From Rotaria socialis (lineage: Eukaryota > Rotifera > Eurotatoria > Philodinida > Philodinidae), in contig CAJNYU010002094.1 of assembly GCA_905331475.1 (NCBI GenBank), positions 62,001-126,000 on the forward strand: a stretch of DNA of 64,000 nucleotides, read 5' to 3'. The translations under genes were made by a program, and so were the position numbers. The notes under the pieces were generated by a model that searched no databases, had not been told where the DNA came from, and saw only the letters and a program-made list of their open reading frames with translations. This document shows positions 12,355 to 23,581 of this stretch, piece by piece (the stretch's first letter is position 1; each line of letters starts with the position of its first letter).

Positions 12355-13767
12355 ATGAACAATACCGAGGGATATGAATCACCGATGGAACAGATTATAC
12401 ATCAACAACAAACGCCGATACAAAACCGGAATCAAGGTGTAAACAGGACCACTAATAAGCGTCCTAGAAGTTATATGTCACCATCTTTTCAACAGCAAAC
12501 AGATAAAAATAAAAAAACAGATTCTGTTCAGCAACATATGACTCATCGGGCAGTTAACTTGAAAATAATATTTCCACCGATCGTTGTTAAATTTAAAGGA
12601 GACCAACAAGCTTCGTTTAAAGATATTACAGATGATGTAATATCAAAATGGAAAAAGTCACCATGGTGTTGATTTAACAATAACTGCACGTTTTGGTCAT
12701 CTGTATTATCTTCTTGTTTTTACTGATGACTCATCGTCTTTCGAATCCTTTTCAAATTCAAACCGATGGTCAAGATCGTTGAAAGGTGTAGATATTGAAG
12801 TAAAAGTTCCACGTCAACTTCCACCTGAATATTCACTTATTATTCAACAATTTCATCGAAACTTGAATGAATGTGAATGACTAGTTGAATTGCAACAACG
12901 ATATGTCTCTTTATACAAAATTACAAGAATGCGTGTGAAAGATAGATAAAAAATAAATGCTATTAGAGCCGATTTTAAAAAAATTGAAGAAATCAGAACA
13001 TTCATTAAATCGGAAAAAATTAATGCGGGAAGTATGATTCATCCAGCGAAGCCATAGCATTTACCAATACGCGTATTGGTAAATATCTGAAGTGTTTACG
13101 TCATGACCACACGACAAAAAGCTGTTCTCGACCTCGTTTATGCCTAAGATGTGCTGAAGAACATTCACTTGAACATGGTTCTCCCAATCACGAAAGGTGC
13201 ATCAACTGTGGTGGTGGTCATATATCAGGCCATTCAGCATGTGGGTGTGGGTGTGAGTGTCAGGAAAGGCGGAGAAATGCGGTTCTGTACACACATACAC
13301 AACATGGCAAGTGTGGGTGTGAGGAAAGGTGGACATACGCGAGCCTACACACACAGACACGCATCCAAGCCAATTTGTAAATTATAAAAACTAAATCTTT
13401 TTTCTGGCGGCGGCGTGAAAGCATGAAAGTGATTTTTTTTCATTTATATTCGAAGTCGAATTAGGTAGCTACTCCAAAAATCATATGCTCAGGTAACACT
13501 TAATCAACGTGAACGAAGTTCACCGAAAAATATTGAATATACTTTGTCTTCTTTCTTGAACAAAATGGAACGTCGGTTGGATGAATTCTCTTCTCGTCTG
13601 TCATCACAGCTATGTGATATCGATAAGAAAATAAATGTCTATTATAATCGCCAAGTCGAAATGGAAAATATTCTTCATAAAACAGTTTTTCCAACTATTC
13701 AAGAATTAGCCTGTGTAGTTAATTCTGCAGATTCGTACTTCAAAGAAGAAATATGTAGTTTTCCTTG
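12355..13767 (+). pseudogene. broken non-LTR retrotransposon ORF1 (gag-like, zinc knuckle, coiled coil)
   Basis: The piece 12355-12672 is open for 105 codons: a Q/N-rich N-terminus, then a segment like the start of an RNA-binding fold (VKFKGDQQASFKDIT). A one-base frame change near 12655 passes the homologous reading to another frame (about 12653-12880, ending at TGA). After decayed sequence, 13087-13240 encodes Cys/His spacing typical of retroelement gag knuckles (CLRHDHTTKSC, then CLRC, then CINCGGGH with a closing HSAC). This part is interrupted by a 60-bp tandem duplication. A coiled-coil tail follows (about 13544-13768, MERRLDEFSSRLSSQLCD). No reverse transcriptase or endonuclease is visible, so the element is 3'-truncated or split. 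It is clearly inactive. Confidence 0.65.
13240..13370. repeat. 60-bp tandem duplication with TGTGGG-like units
   Basis: Two copies start at 13251 and 13311. Each begins GTGTGnGTGTnAGGAAAGG and ends in a TACACACA-rich part, so each unit is itself partly self-complementary. Immediately before, 13240-13257 reads TGTGGG TGTGGG TGTGAG. It interrupts the zinc-knuckle region of the retroelement ORF. Confidence 0.6.
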
Positions 13768-13789
13768 AAATTCACAACTCTTTTCCAAC

Positions 13790-14136
13790 TAGAAAAAGGA
13801 AGCATCGAATAGTTCTTATCCGTCGGATCCGGTTGTTGGAACGGCGCAATCCGGATTCTATACTTGGATTAAAAACTGCCAGATCCTGACTACGTATCAA
13901 GATCGGAAACTATTCATATTCCTTCGATTCCGATCGTCAAAAGGAAACGATCGGAAAAGTACTCCAGAATCCTGCTGTAAACGGAAACCGTCTCCGCTTA
14001 TCGGTTCCGAAACCAGGAATTAGCGGGAAATACCCTGGAAACGGAAACTGGAAAACTTTTCGGAATACTGCTTCAGGAATTCGATGAAAAATCACCGGAC
14101 CAGACTGTTTCCCGTCGTACGTATTTGATCTGGGAT
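13790..14136. mobile_element. right arm of a GGAAACCGG-type foldback element
   Basis: Rich in CGGAAACGG, GATCGGAAA and TTTTCGG words like the arm at 11066-11510. It ends GTTTCCCGTCGTACGTATTTGATCTGGGAT, closely matching the right end of the compact copy at 14986-15020 (GTTTCCCGCCGTACGAGTTCGACGTGGGAT). The two arms probably belong to one element opened by insertion. Confidence 0.55.
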
Positions 14137-14772
14137 TGAGAAGTTTTGTAGGAGAAAGAATATTTTTGTTTCTCCTGAAAGATAAGTTTAGGTTGATATT
14201 TTTATCCAGATGTATTTTGTAAATTCTTATGATGCCGAATAACTTTGAACCCGTTTATCTTGTAATTGAAACCGACAGTGATATAATGAACAGGATACAT
14301 TATTGGCATAGTAAAGTATTGGTATCTAAATAATTCATTTTCTGAAGAACAACATATATCTAGTGTAAGATGAGTCCATAAATAAATGTAAAAGATCTTC
14401 CCTTATGATAGCGGGATTAATACAGTATGTTAGGGAAAATATCCAAACAATGGATTAAAAATGTTCACTTTTACAAAAGAAAAATATTTTGACCTCTACG
14501 TTGCAGCTTACACAATCATTGAAACATATTTAATTATATGGATTCTACTGAGTAGAACTATGGTTAAAACTTCATGGTAACAGGTTTAGTTTCTCCTTGT
14601 GAAAACCATTTCCCTATATATTTTAATCATTTTTGCTTGAATTAAAGATTATTGACGTTGAACAGAAGCAACTGATATATATATATGCATGAATTCTGTT
14701 TTTTTCATTTCTGCTTGCTATGCGTATTTTTTTGTGGGCGATCCATTTTTGCTTAAAGTGGAACAGTTTCCC
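14137..14772. other. spacer between foldback elements, no gene seen
   Basis: AT-rich sequence with no coding signal. Contains a small palindrome (GGAGAAAGAATATTTTTGTTTCTCC) near 14151-14176. Confidence 0.5.
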
Positions 14773-15020
14773 GATTCCAGGTCAATAATTTCGGAGAGCG
14801 GATACTGCGGAAATCGGCAGGAAAAATCACCGTATCCTGCTGAAAAACACTGGAAATCGCGGGAATCGGAAGCAGTATTCCAGTCGGAAATTTTCGGCTG
14901 TTTTCCAGTGCTTTTCCAATCGGTTCCTGCCTGAAAGCACAGGAAATCGCTGCGAATTCACAGGGAAGTTCTGATGTTTTCCTGCCGTTTCCCGCCGTAC
15001 GAGTTCGACGTGGGATCGAT
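14773..15020. mobile_element. compact GGAAACCGG-type foldback element
   Basis: About 248 bp, starting GATTCCAGGTCAATAATTTCGG and ending GAGTTCGACGTGGGATCGA. Its ends are imperfect inverted repeats of a CCAGGTC(G/A)A motif. The interior is a run of GGAAATCGG, TTTTCCAGT and GGAAAATC words that pair with each other. Overlapping open frames on both strands (14689-14934, 14753-15049) are by-products of this composition, not genes. Confidence 0.6.
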
Positions 15021-15205
15021 TGGTATTGTTGTCCACTGCTGCCACGCACAGGTCAATGGAAAAGTATGATTACATCTACTGTAGCTGTGTTCAACTATAT
15101 TGATATATCGTGTTAGATCTTAATGAATGTGATACAGTCTGCTTTGCATAATTGAAAAAAATGCAATCGTAATAGAATAAAAAACAATGTTAAGAATAAA
15201 AACAA

Positions 15206-15687
15206 CCCATGTAATAAAAACCGCATGAAAATCGGTGGTTAACCGCGGCTTTACCGGTCCGGTTACCGGCTCTCATTACCGCAGAACGGATAAATACCGC
15301 GGTTTACCACAAAAAATGAACTGGCATTTACCGCGGTAAACCGCCGGTTTTGATTAATACCGCGGTTACCGCTAAAAAAAGCGGTTAACCGGTNGTTTAC
15401 CACAAAAAATGAACTGGCATTTACCGCGGTAAACCGCCGGTTTTGATTAATACCGCGGTTACCGCTAAAAAAAAGCGGTTAACCGGTTCATCTATAATTT
15501 TTGACAGAAAAAGTCATCCAAATCATCAATTAAACTATTCTAAAGATCCTTTTTTTTTGCTTTTACATGTGATAAACATGCGCAATAAACCGCCGGTTTT
15601 ACCGGTCCGGTTACCGGCTCCCATTACCGTAGAACGGATAAATACCGCGGTTTACCGCAAAAATTGATCCGGTATTCGCAACATGGG
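15206..15687. mobile_element. CCGGTTAACCGCGG-rich foldback element with internal duplication
   Basis: Begins CCCATGTAATAA (15206) and ends CGCAACATGGG (15687), giving short terminal inverted repeats. The interior consists almost entirely of TTACCGCGGTAA, CCGGTTACCGG and AACCGGTTA words, most of them palindromic. A block of about 90 bp occurs twice (about 15302-15393 and 15395-15488), separated by the only ambiguous base seen (N at 15394). The outer block at 15240-15325 recurs at 15588-15660. Confidence 0.7.
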
Positions 15688-16242
15688 AAGAGATTAAAGA
15701 AAATTGACCGCGGCCGAAAAGTTAACATTTGAAAGTTTATTTTTTAGCTAGCATTTCAAAAACGAAAATTATAACCCTACGACGAAAGTTTTTGAGAAAA
15801 TAAGCTTCACATCAGGTTGATGCTGTTGGCTTAGTCTGTGTACCATCCAGTTTTCATTAGTGTTTTCGTATGCCTACTCTAAATGTTGAATAGTTTACTA
15901 CGAGGCAATCAACAAATGGACATTTCTCATATTTCACAACGAGCGTTCCTAATATGATTTGTTCTAAGTTTTTAATCTTGGGTAATAGAAATAATTTGGT
16001 TTCGTCTATCTACAATATGTCGTACTCGAATTTTATAAGACACGAAAAATAAAATATCGATTTATTATAATGCACGAAAAAAAAACAGCAAAAGCAACAC
16101 AGACAGGAATGATATGTAAATATGTTTTCTTCTTCTAGACTACTATATAATTTTTTAGATCAATCTCTTGAAGTGAAGACTAATCATACACAAAAGGAGA
16201 ATATCTAAACATGCATTTATTCTCGATGATATTGACGATTTT
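15688..16242. other. intergenic 3' flank of the cholinesterase-like gene, no gene seen
   Basis: AT-rich with no open coding frame of interest. It lies between the foldback element and the stop codon of the minus-strand hydrolase. Confidence 0.5.
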
Positions 16243-18496
16243 TCATGTTTTAAGGCTAATGAAGGACCATGAATGACACAACGTTCTAAATGAACAAGAG
16301 AAAAAAAGGAAACTTTTAAGTTGAGCTGCAATCAAATTATAAAAAATTTTACCAAATTCCTCTAATAAAATAGGCACATAATTTTCCCAAAATGCACAAT
16401 AATCAGCACGATGTGCAACACCAGTAGATTTGTTAACAACGTCAAGTACTACATGTGCACGTTCAGGAAAAGCATAGAGTGGCCAATCACTATCATTTGC
16501 ACTTAAATGACCATTTGGATTTCTAATTTTATAAACATTAATATACGTTTGCTTAATCTGTAAATAAATGAACTATATTTCTTACCCATATTTAGCAAAA
16601 TTTGACCAATACGTCATTATTCTTCTAGCCAATTGAATTTCTTCGTACTTATATAATTTACTATCAGTTGCATTAAGAGGTTCACCAAAGACAAACATTA
16701 ATTCATCTCTTAGTAAACATGAACAAAAAAGAATAAATTATTTCTATGTGAACATTCATAACTTCTTCTATTGTCTTACCCATGCATAACACCTGTCCAT
16801 GAATGCCAATCACTAGTTGATGGTCTTGCAACAAAATGATAATAATAAACTGGCATGTGTTGCATTGCATATGCATTTGCGACAGTTACTGTTGGACATG
16901 TAAAGTAACCATCACCAACAGCATAACTTAATATGACAGCATTTCGTAAGTTATCTGACCAATCAGACCAATCTGTATATTTTTGAATTAATGATTGAAA
17001 AACAATACGTGGAGTTTTATATGGATACGAAGGTATATAATTATAATAGAGTTCAAGATGCTTTATAAATGTCGTATAACTTACATCAGGTATAGCATTA
17101 CCTGGTGTTTTCTCATTACCTTGAGCATAAACCATGAAATATGACCCTTCATCACGATTTGCACCCAATAAAATTGGACACTTCTATATATATATATATA
17201 TATATGTACAAATATTCAAATAAGATAATAATAAAAAAAAGGAACTGAAGACATATAGAAAGCACAAGAATATAACTCAACCTTAAAATTTCCAGTTTTA
17301 AGCATTGTTAATGGATTTTGAGGTAAAAATGTGCCATCAACAACAGGCATGAGAAGAAAAAACATTGGACCCCCATCTTGAATTGTATATTCAGCATTTG
17401 TTATATAGGCATAATGATCTTCATTAAGAATCGGATAATTAGTTGCACATTCAAACATAACTTCAACATCATCAACATTTGGTCCACGCTGACAAACTTC
17501 AGGAATTTTATCACGTTCATCACGATAGTGTTCATCGGATAGACGCTTTGTTACGAGTGAATAAAATTCATTTAAATATTTGTGTGATCGTCTACGTCCT
17601 TCTTGAGCTGTTATATATGCCCAAGTGCATGTTGGCCCTCCGCTCTCTAGAATACCATTAGAGAACAAAGCTCGACTACGAGGTGATAATAAATGAAAGC
17701 CAACGGCTACAGCACCAGCTGATTCACCGAATAAAGTAATTCGTTGACTATCACCATCAAAATAAACTATATTATGATGTATCCATTCTAAAGCAAGAAC
17801 TTGATCATATAAACCTTGATTACCTTAAAAAACAAGAGCGACAAGAAAAATGGATTGAAGTGTGTTTTTCCTACGTCTTTCTAAATCAATTCTCTTACCA
17901 GGTGCATCTGGTCTATCAAGAAATAAGAATCCCAAACTTTGCAAACGATATTGCATAGAAACAACAATAACATTATTTGTAGCAGCCAATATTCTTCCAT
18001 CGTACAGATCAATTGCACTTGAACCGGTTACAAAAGCTCCACCATAAATCCAAACAAGAACAGCCATTGGTTGTGTTGGCTGTATATTACTAACCGGTGC
18101 CCATATATTTAAATATAGACAATCTTCACTGCAATTTGTAACTGGTGACCAAATTTTTTCTGCTTCAAGATTATAGACAATTTGTTCTGTTTGCCAACAA
18201 GTTGCTGGAAAATGTATTGTATCAAGTATACCTGACCATGGTTCAACACGTTCGGGAGCTTTAAAGCGACGTTGTCCTACAGGTGGTTTAGCAAATGGAA
18301 TGCCAAGCCAAGCACGAACATGGTGAAGACGTCGTGAATCCGATGTATAAAAATGTGAGTCAAAACCACGAACACGTCCAGAATTAGTTGAACGAACAAG
18401 TGGATCAGTTGATGAAGAAGAAGAAGAAGAAAAGGAGGAGAAGAAGGATAAATTAAAAATATACATGATTAAAATTAAGATAAATCGACGGTTCAT
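16243..18496 (-). CDS. cholinesterase-family alpha/beta hydrolase (acetylcholinesterase-like)
   Basis: Five exons on the minus strand: 18496-17899, 17823-17282, 17180-16780, 16708-16586 and 16522-16243 (TGA), giving 647 aa. The ATG chosen begins a signal peptide (MNRRFILILIMYIFNLSFF). The nucleophile elbow FGESAGA (Ser about 234), the acid in NRDEGSYF and the histidine in WTGVMHGDE complete a Ser-Glu-His triad, so catalysis is likely. EDCLYLNIWAP, FVFGEPL and NPNGH...WPLY align with acetylcholinesterases. By ungapped alignment to Torpedo enzyme the choline-binding Trp84 is Leu (codon 18224-18226) and oxyanion-hole Gly119 is Ala (codon 18035-18037), so the substrate may not be acetylcholine. 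The C-terminal tail is mildly hydrophobic; membrane anchoring is uncertain. Secreted or surface enzyme. Confidence 0.9.
17183..17204. repeat. (TA)n microsatellite inside an intron
   Basis: Run of TA units in the intron between exons 2 and 3 of the cholinesterase-like gene. Confidence 0.9.
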
Positions 18497-21400
18497 GATT
18501 ATTGATATTGACAAGCATACCGTCAAGCGACGCTTGCCGTTGAAACAGTCGACGAAGAATCATGAGACGACAATTGCATCGACGGTTGACTTCAATTTTG
18601 TCTTGATAGCAATTTTCCAATGATAAAAATAATATGATACGATAGTTCGGTTTGTTCTAATAGAATAATATGATTAGAGAGCAATGTTAGTGATGTTACT
18701 TGTCCCAATCTTCGTCGTCCTTCTAGTAATACACAAACATAAGAACACTTGTTATACATTGATATTCTCGTTGATGAGTGCACATTAACTCAATGTGCAA
18801 CAACGTCGAAAATAGATTAGTTAATAAGTGAAAATAGGAAATTGAACATATAGGAAATTTTATTTTTTATTTTAGTCGACTAGTACAAAATCCTTTGTTA
18901 ATGAATTCATTCAATATTGTCAATATATTCTAAAAGGAAAGGGAATTGTTTTTTTGTATTCTTCTTTTCGATTTTAAAATCTAAGAAGCTTAGATATGAA
19001 TTAAATTAATGTACAATCTGAAATTATTCTATGTACCTAATTTTTCAATGACACAAAGACAGGGAGAGAGAGAGAGAGAGAGAAAAACCGATAAAAAAAG
19101 TTCTAATCACCATTTTAATTAGTCTGTCAAGCATATGAATATCTATGTGTTTATTTCCATGATAAAAAAAAAAGTGGTAGAGAGACAGAGAAGGAGAGAG
19201 AAAAATCTATATTATAACGGTAGCAATAGCAGGACCACTGCTTACAAAAAGAACGGATGAAAAGAACGGAATTGAATGCGAGTGGCTCTTCCGCAGTGTA
19301 AGAACAAATAACAAGAGACTTCGTTTCTTATTCTCTATCATTTTTCTTCAAGCGCCCTTACTTATGCAGAATTATACACCTAGGCATCTACATTAACAAT
19401 AGTTAGATATATGATATAGTAAAAGGACTAAACAATTCTTTTATTTTACCTGGTAAACTATTAATATGAATGTCATGCTATCATGATTCTTTCGAGGTCT
19501 TCCTATCTCACTTCTTCTCTTTCTCTTTCTCTTTCTCAATGCTTATAATTCAGTTTTTCTTTGCCCTTCTTACGTTCATGTAGATCGAATTCTTAATTCT
19601 GATGATGCGACGATGATATTTCCTCTTCCGAGAAGAGTTTTCTCTTTTTCTCACACTGTTCTATCGTCATCATCATCATCGTCGTCGTCGTCGTCGTCTT
19701 TTTGTCTACTTGATTGCATTTCTCTGCGTTTGTTATACGATTTGTTCCAGTGCACCCTTTCATGCTTTTTAGTTGACTTGTCTTACTATACGATGTTATT
19801 GAAAAAAAATGAAAGAAGATTCATCTAGTCTCTCTATTTACTGTTGATCTTCATACACTCAAAGAAATATAAGAGCGAATGCTAGTGAATGAGCATAGAA
19901 GCGAAATAAATATAATTATACAGTTGTTATATAGCGTGTGGTTATAAGAAAATACTACTTAGCAACTTGACAAAATAGGAATGTAGAGACCTATTTCATT
20001 ACACAGAAGAAGACTTTCTTTTATGTAAAAATGGAAATGAAAAGGAAAAATTATTGATGGTTTTTATTGCCGTAGGGTTCAAACGGACGACATCGACAAA
20101 CATACATCCGGCAAGATAACTATTTATTATATGTATGTTAACGAAGCGGCAATGAAGGCCCGCAAGAAAATGAACAGAATAGTGGTGTTTTTTTGTAGCG
20201 TTCAAATCAAAATAATTGATTCAAGGGTATTTTTATTCAAAAATTAAACAAACAAGCAAGCGGCAAAGTGCATGATTTATTTGAATTTCTTTATCGGTAA
20301 AAAGCCATTTGCCGTCTGCCTTAATTTTAAAATATACAATGGTTGTTTCTTATCAATAGATCTCATTTTCTTTCTTTCAGTTTTTTTTTCTAGAAAGTTT
20401 ATCTACACAATATTCGTCTGTTGTATTAGGTTTGTTGTATATACAAGAAATGTATGATTGTCTTTACTTAGTTGGAAAATTCAATGATTGCTTTTTTGCA
20501 CCGGAGGAAAAAAGATATGGAATTATGTGATCGTTAAAAATTAACTTTGATTGTTTTCGAGATTGATTACTGGAAATAATTATATGAATGGAAAACTAAA
20601 ATGCTAAACATCTAGAAGAATTTTTATATATATGCAAATAAATTACTATATTAATACATTGAAGAAGAACAGACGATTTCTTTGCAAGCCAGAGAAAAAC
20701 TTAAAAGAATACTTGTATAAAAACATAGCAATCTAGTTAACTAGAATTTACAATCATAATTAATAATATTAATATAAATTAAAAAATTGGTAACAAGTGA
20801 TACATAAGCAATGAGGCACTGCTAGACTTTCTCTATAGAAAACTTCTTGAAACATTATTCTTTAGCAAACAGCTTATAGGGAATTTTTTGTTCTAAAAAA
20901 GTTCAAATCAATTATTCAATAAACATAATTTTGTCATACACTAAAAACAAAACAAATATGAGAAGATCAAAGTTAGAAGAATTGACATGATAATTAAAAG
21001 ATTCATTTCAATTAGTTGTATTAGAATCTCTTTCTCTAATTCGATATATCTTTTGATTGGAAGACCTTATTGTTTCAAAAGTTAATTAAATATGAAAAAA
21101 TTTTTATCAAAAAATCATTTATTGATTTCCATTCAGTTTTTTTTTCAGTCAATTAACGCGTCGATGTGCTTATCTAGTATTTCAAAAAGTGTTATGAAAC
21201 CATTTCAATGGATAGTTTCCTATGAATTCAATGTATTTCGGCTAGCAATTTACACTGAATGATAAAAAATATGCTTTATTCATCGCTTAAATCAAGTGAA
21301 AAAAGTAACTGTTGAGATATTGCTCAACAGGATTCTTCTAGTACGATGACTCAAACGTCAGTTTTACTATGAAACAGAATAATCAATTTTGGCATTCCCT

Positions 21401-22332
21401 TTTCTTTGTTGTGTTCTGTTGCATAAGAAATAAAAACATTGTTTTATTTTAATGAATCAATCAATATTCTTGAAGAAGGGAACATTTTCTATATCCTTGT
21501 TGTTCGCTGAAATTCAGTTTTTACTAGATATGTTCAATAATTTAGAAACAAAAACCTGAACAAGATAGTCTTACTCTGAATAGATCATTGATTGGATCAA
21601 TTTATATTTGAAACTTTTCTCCTACAACGCAATATCTTTTGAGACTGACAATAAATATTTCTGATTGAAAATTAGGAGTGGAATCAGTCTACTCTATCTT
21701 TCCCAATGATTTCTATCATGTATTATTTGAAGAAATTACATTCATGGTTCACTGTTTCTGAGATATTTCAGTTTATGTAATTGCTCTTCTTTCCTGTCTT
21801 CGATACTTGTCAGTAATTTGACAGCACCGATATTAAAAATGGATAAGCCATTAACTCACTACAGAATTTACTCTCGCATCTCACAGACTTATTTTTCCAA
21901 CCAGTATTTATAGCAACTTTTATTTCGTCTCTATAATTTATTTTTTCAGACCTTGCTTGTTCTATCAACTATTTTAAAGTAGAAAACCTTGTTCAATCAA
22001 TTATATATAAATATATGTTTTTTCCACTGTCGATTTTACAATAACAATGTACAAGCATTTTGTTCTTGCAGCATAATAACAAAGTGAAAAAGAAATGTTT
22101 CACATTATTTCACTGGTCAGTCATATAACTGTAAGACATGTTTGTGCGTCTCTATCCATTACATTAAAACAACAAGAAGAGAAAAAGAATGAAGAAAAAA
22201 AAAGTATTTCACATTTGTACTAATGTCATTTGAAATCAATGCCAAATATTCACACATAAAACAAAAAGGTGGAGACCATCATCAGTAAACTTCTGTAGAA
22301 GAATCGTTGACAAAGAAAAATTATCAATCGAA
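18497..22332. other. long intergenic stretch, no gene seen
   Basis: 3.8 kb between the divergent hydrolase and the single-exon plus-strand gene. It holds GA-rich low-complexity DNA (19064-19082 and 19175-19200) and a TCATCG/CGT trinucleotide run (about 19668-19700), but no supported exon. It probably includes the promoters of both flanking genes; no element can be named. Confidence 0.5.
19064..19082. repeat. (GA)n microsatellite
   Basis: Nine or so uninterrupted GA units; a second impure GA tract follows about 110 bp later. Confidence 0.9.
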
Positions 22333-23427
22333 ATGAAACATGCAGTCGAAGATGGTGTTCTTCAAACAAATCTTTTACAAGCGTTTCAAAAAAATAAAAT
22401 AATACAAGGAAAATTAAATGAACGTCAACGTTCATACTATGTAGAATTAATTAAAGATATGCAAGATTACAAATTAAAAGAAAAGTTAAATAAAGAATTA
22501 TTATATACATGGAAAAAAGAAAGTTATGTTCGACAATTAAAAAAAAATTTACAAGACTATGAACGCAAACGTTTTGGTGTGAGAGATGCTTATTATGAAT
22601 ATCAAGCAAGAAATTTAGATTCTATCATATCTGGTCAACAAGGTCTTGTTATACCACCGAGAGAAGAAGAACGTCGTTTAAACGTGAATACAAAATTTCG
22701 TCAATTTCTTGACGAACATCCACTGAAAACGTCAGCATCAATGCGTGTGGTTCAATCAGCTAATCTAGTTAAGAATATTAAAGGAAAACCAGAGAAAAAA
22801 GAAGAAGAAGATGTTCTTGCTGTTGAAGAAACATGGAAACAAATTCATGCACAATCAGCTATAGGTTTACGAAGAAAACGACCAAAATTTTTGCCAACAC
22901 TTCAACGTTCATCGACAATGGATGAAATTAGACGAAATAAAACTTTTAATAAATCTCTTATTCCACCCACTGTAGCTGTTGTAGCTAGTGTAATAGTTAC
23001 AACAACACCAGAATTAGTTAATGTTACATTAGAGGACAAAGATCAAGCTGCATTATTACCATTAAAAGCATCACCTGTCCATGCGACAATGATTGAAGGT
23101 GTTGAACCAGTATTGATTACGTCTCAGACATTAGAAAAACAAACTCGAGCTGATCTTGTGACAATGCGTAGTGTACGACGACCACAAAAAAATCCAATAG
23201 ATTTAAATATGACCTTCGAATCACGAAAACGTATTTATCAAATAAATAAACGTGTTTATAATTATCAATTGTGTCACCGTAAATGTGCTTTACAATATAA
23301 TGCACGATTTGATCGACAAGAACCAACTAATCCAGCTGATGATGAGGAAAATTTACTTATCGAAATGAGTGAAACTAATCGACGAAGATATGAAGATAGA
23401 CATCAATCGGATAAAGTTTTTATTTAA
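22333..23427 (+). CDS. uncharacterised basic, helix-rich protein, single exon
   Basis: An uninterrupted 364-codon frame starts at ATG 22333 and ends at TAA 23427; an AATAAA hexamer at 23576-23581 supports the 3' end. The N-terminal third is highly charged and predicted helical (LNERQRSYYVELIKDMQDYK, then a Lys/Arg-rich stretch). A motif-like segment GLVIPPREEERRLNVNTKFRQFL follows, and the C-terminus has another Arg/Tyr-rich helix (SRKRIYQINKRVYNYQLC). No signal peptide or membrane segment. I do not recognise the family; a cytoskeletal or ciliary structural role would fit the composition but is not shown. An acceptor-like CTTCTGTAG at 22292-22300 leaves room for an upstream exon. Confidence 0.75.
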   Translation: MKHAVEDGVLQTNLLQAFQKNKIIQGKLNERQRSYYVELIKDMQDYKLKEKLNKELLYTWKKESYVRQLKKNLQDYERKRFGVRDAYYEYQARNLDSIISGQQGLVIPPREEERRLNVNTKFRQFLDEHPLKTSASMRVVQSANLVKNIKGKPEKKEEEDVLAVEETWKQIHAQSAIGLRRKRPKFLPTLQRSSTMDEIRRNKTFNKSLIPPTVAVVASVIVTTTPELVNVTLEDKDQAALLPLKASPVHATMIEGVEPVLITSQTLEKQTRADLVTMRSVRRPQKNPIDLNMTFESRKRIYQINKRVYNYQLCHRKCALQYNARFDRQEPTNPADDEENLLIEMSETNRRRYEDRHQSDKVFI

Positions 23428-23581
23428 ATATGATTGTATTTTTTTAAATGACAAATATATTCTAATGTCAGTTATTTTGACATACGAATACAACGGTGTA
23501 ATAGTAATATTGAACATACCGACATAAACAAAACAAAAAATACTCATGGAGCCATTTTTATGCATAAACATTTTAAATAAA

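Noticed and set aside
14689..15049. Overlapping open frames on both strands
   Set aside because: They arise from the stop-poor, GC-richer interior of a foldback element and have no domain, start context or splice support.
18497..18526. Upstream extension of the cholinesterase-like frame
   Set aside because: The extended frame starts at TTG, not ATG; the first ATG (18496) begins a good signal peptide.
19613..19828. Ser-rich plus-strand frame
   Set aside because: Driven by a TCATCG/TCG trinucleotide run; no splice sites or conserved sequence.
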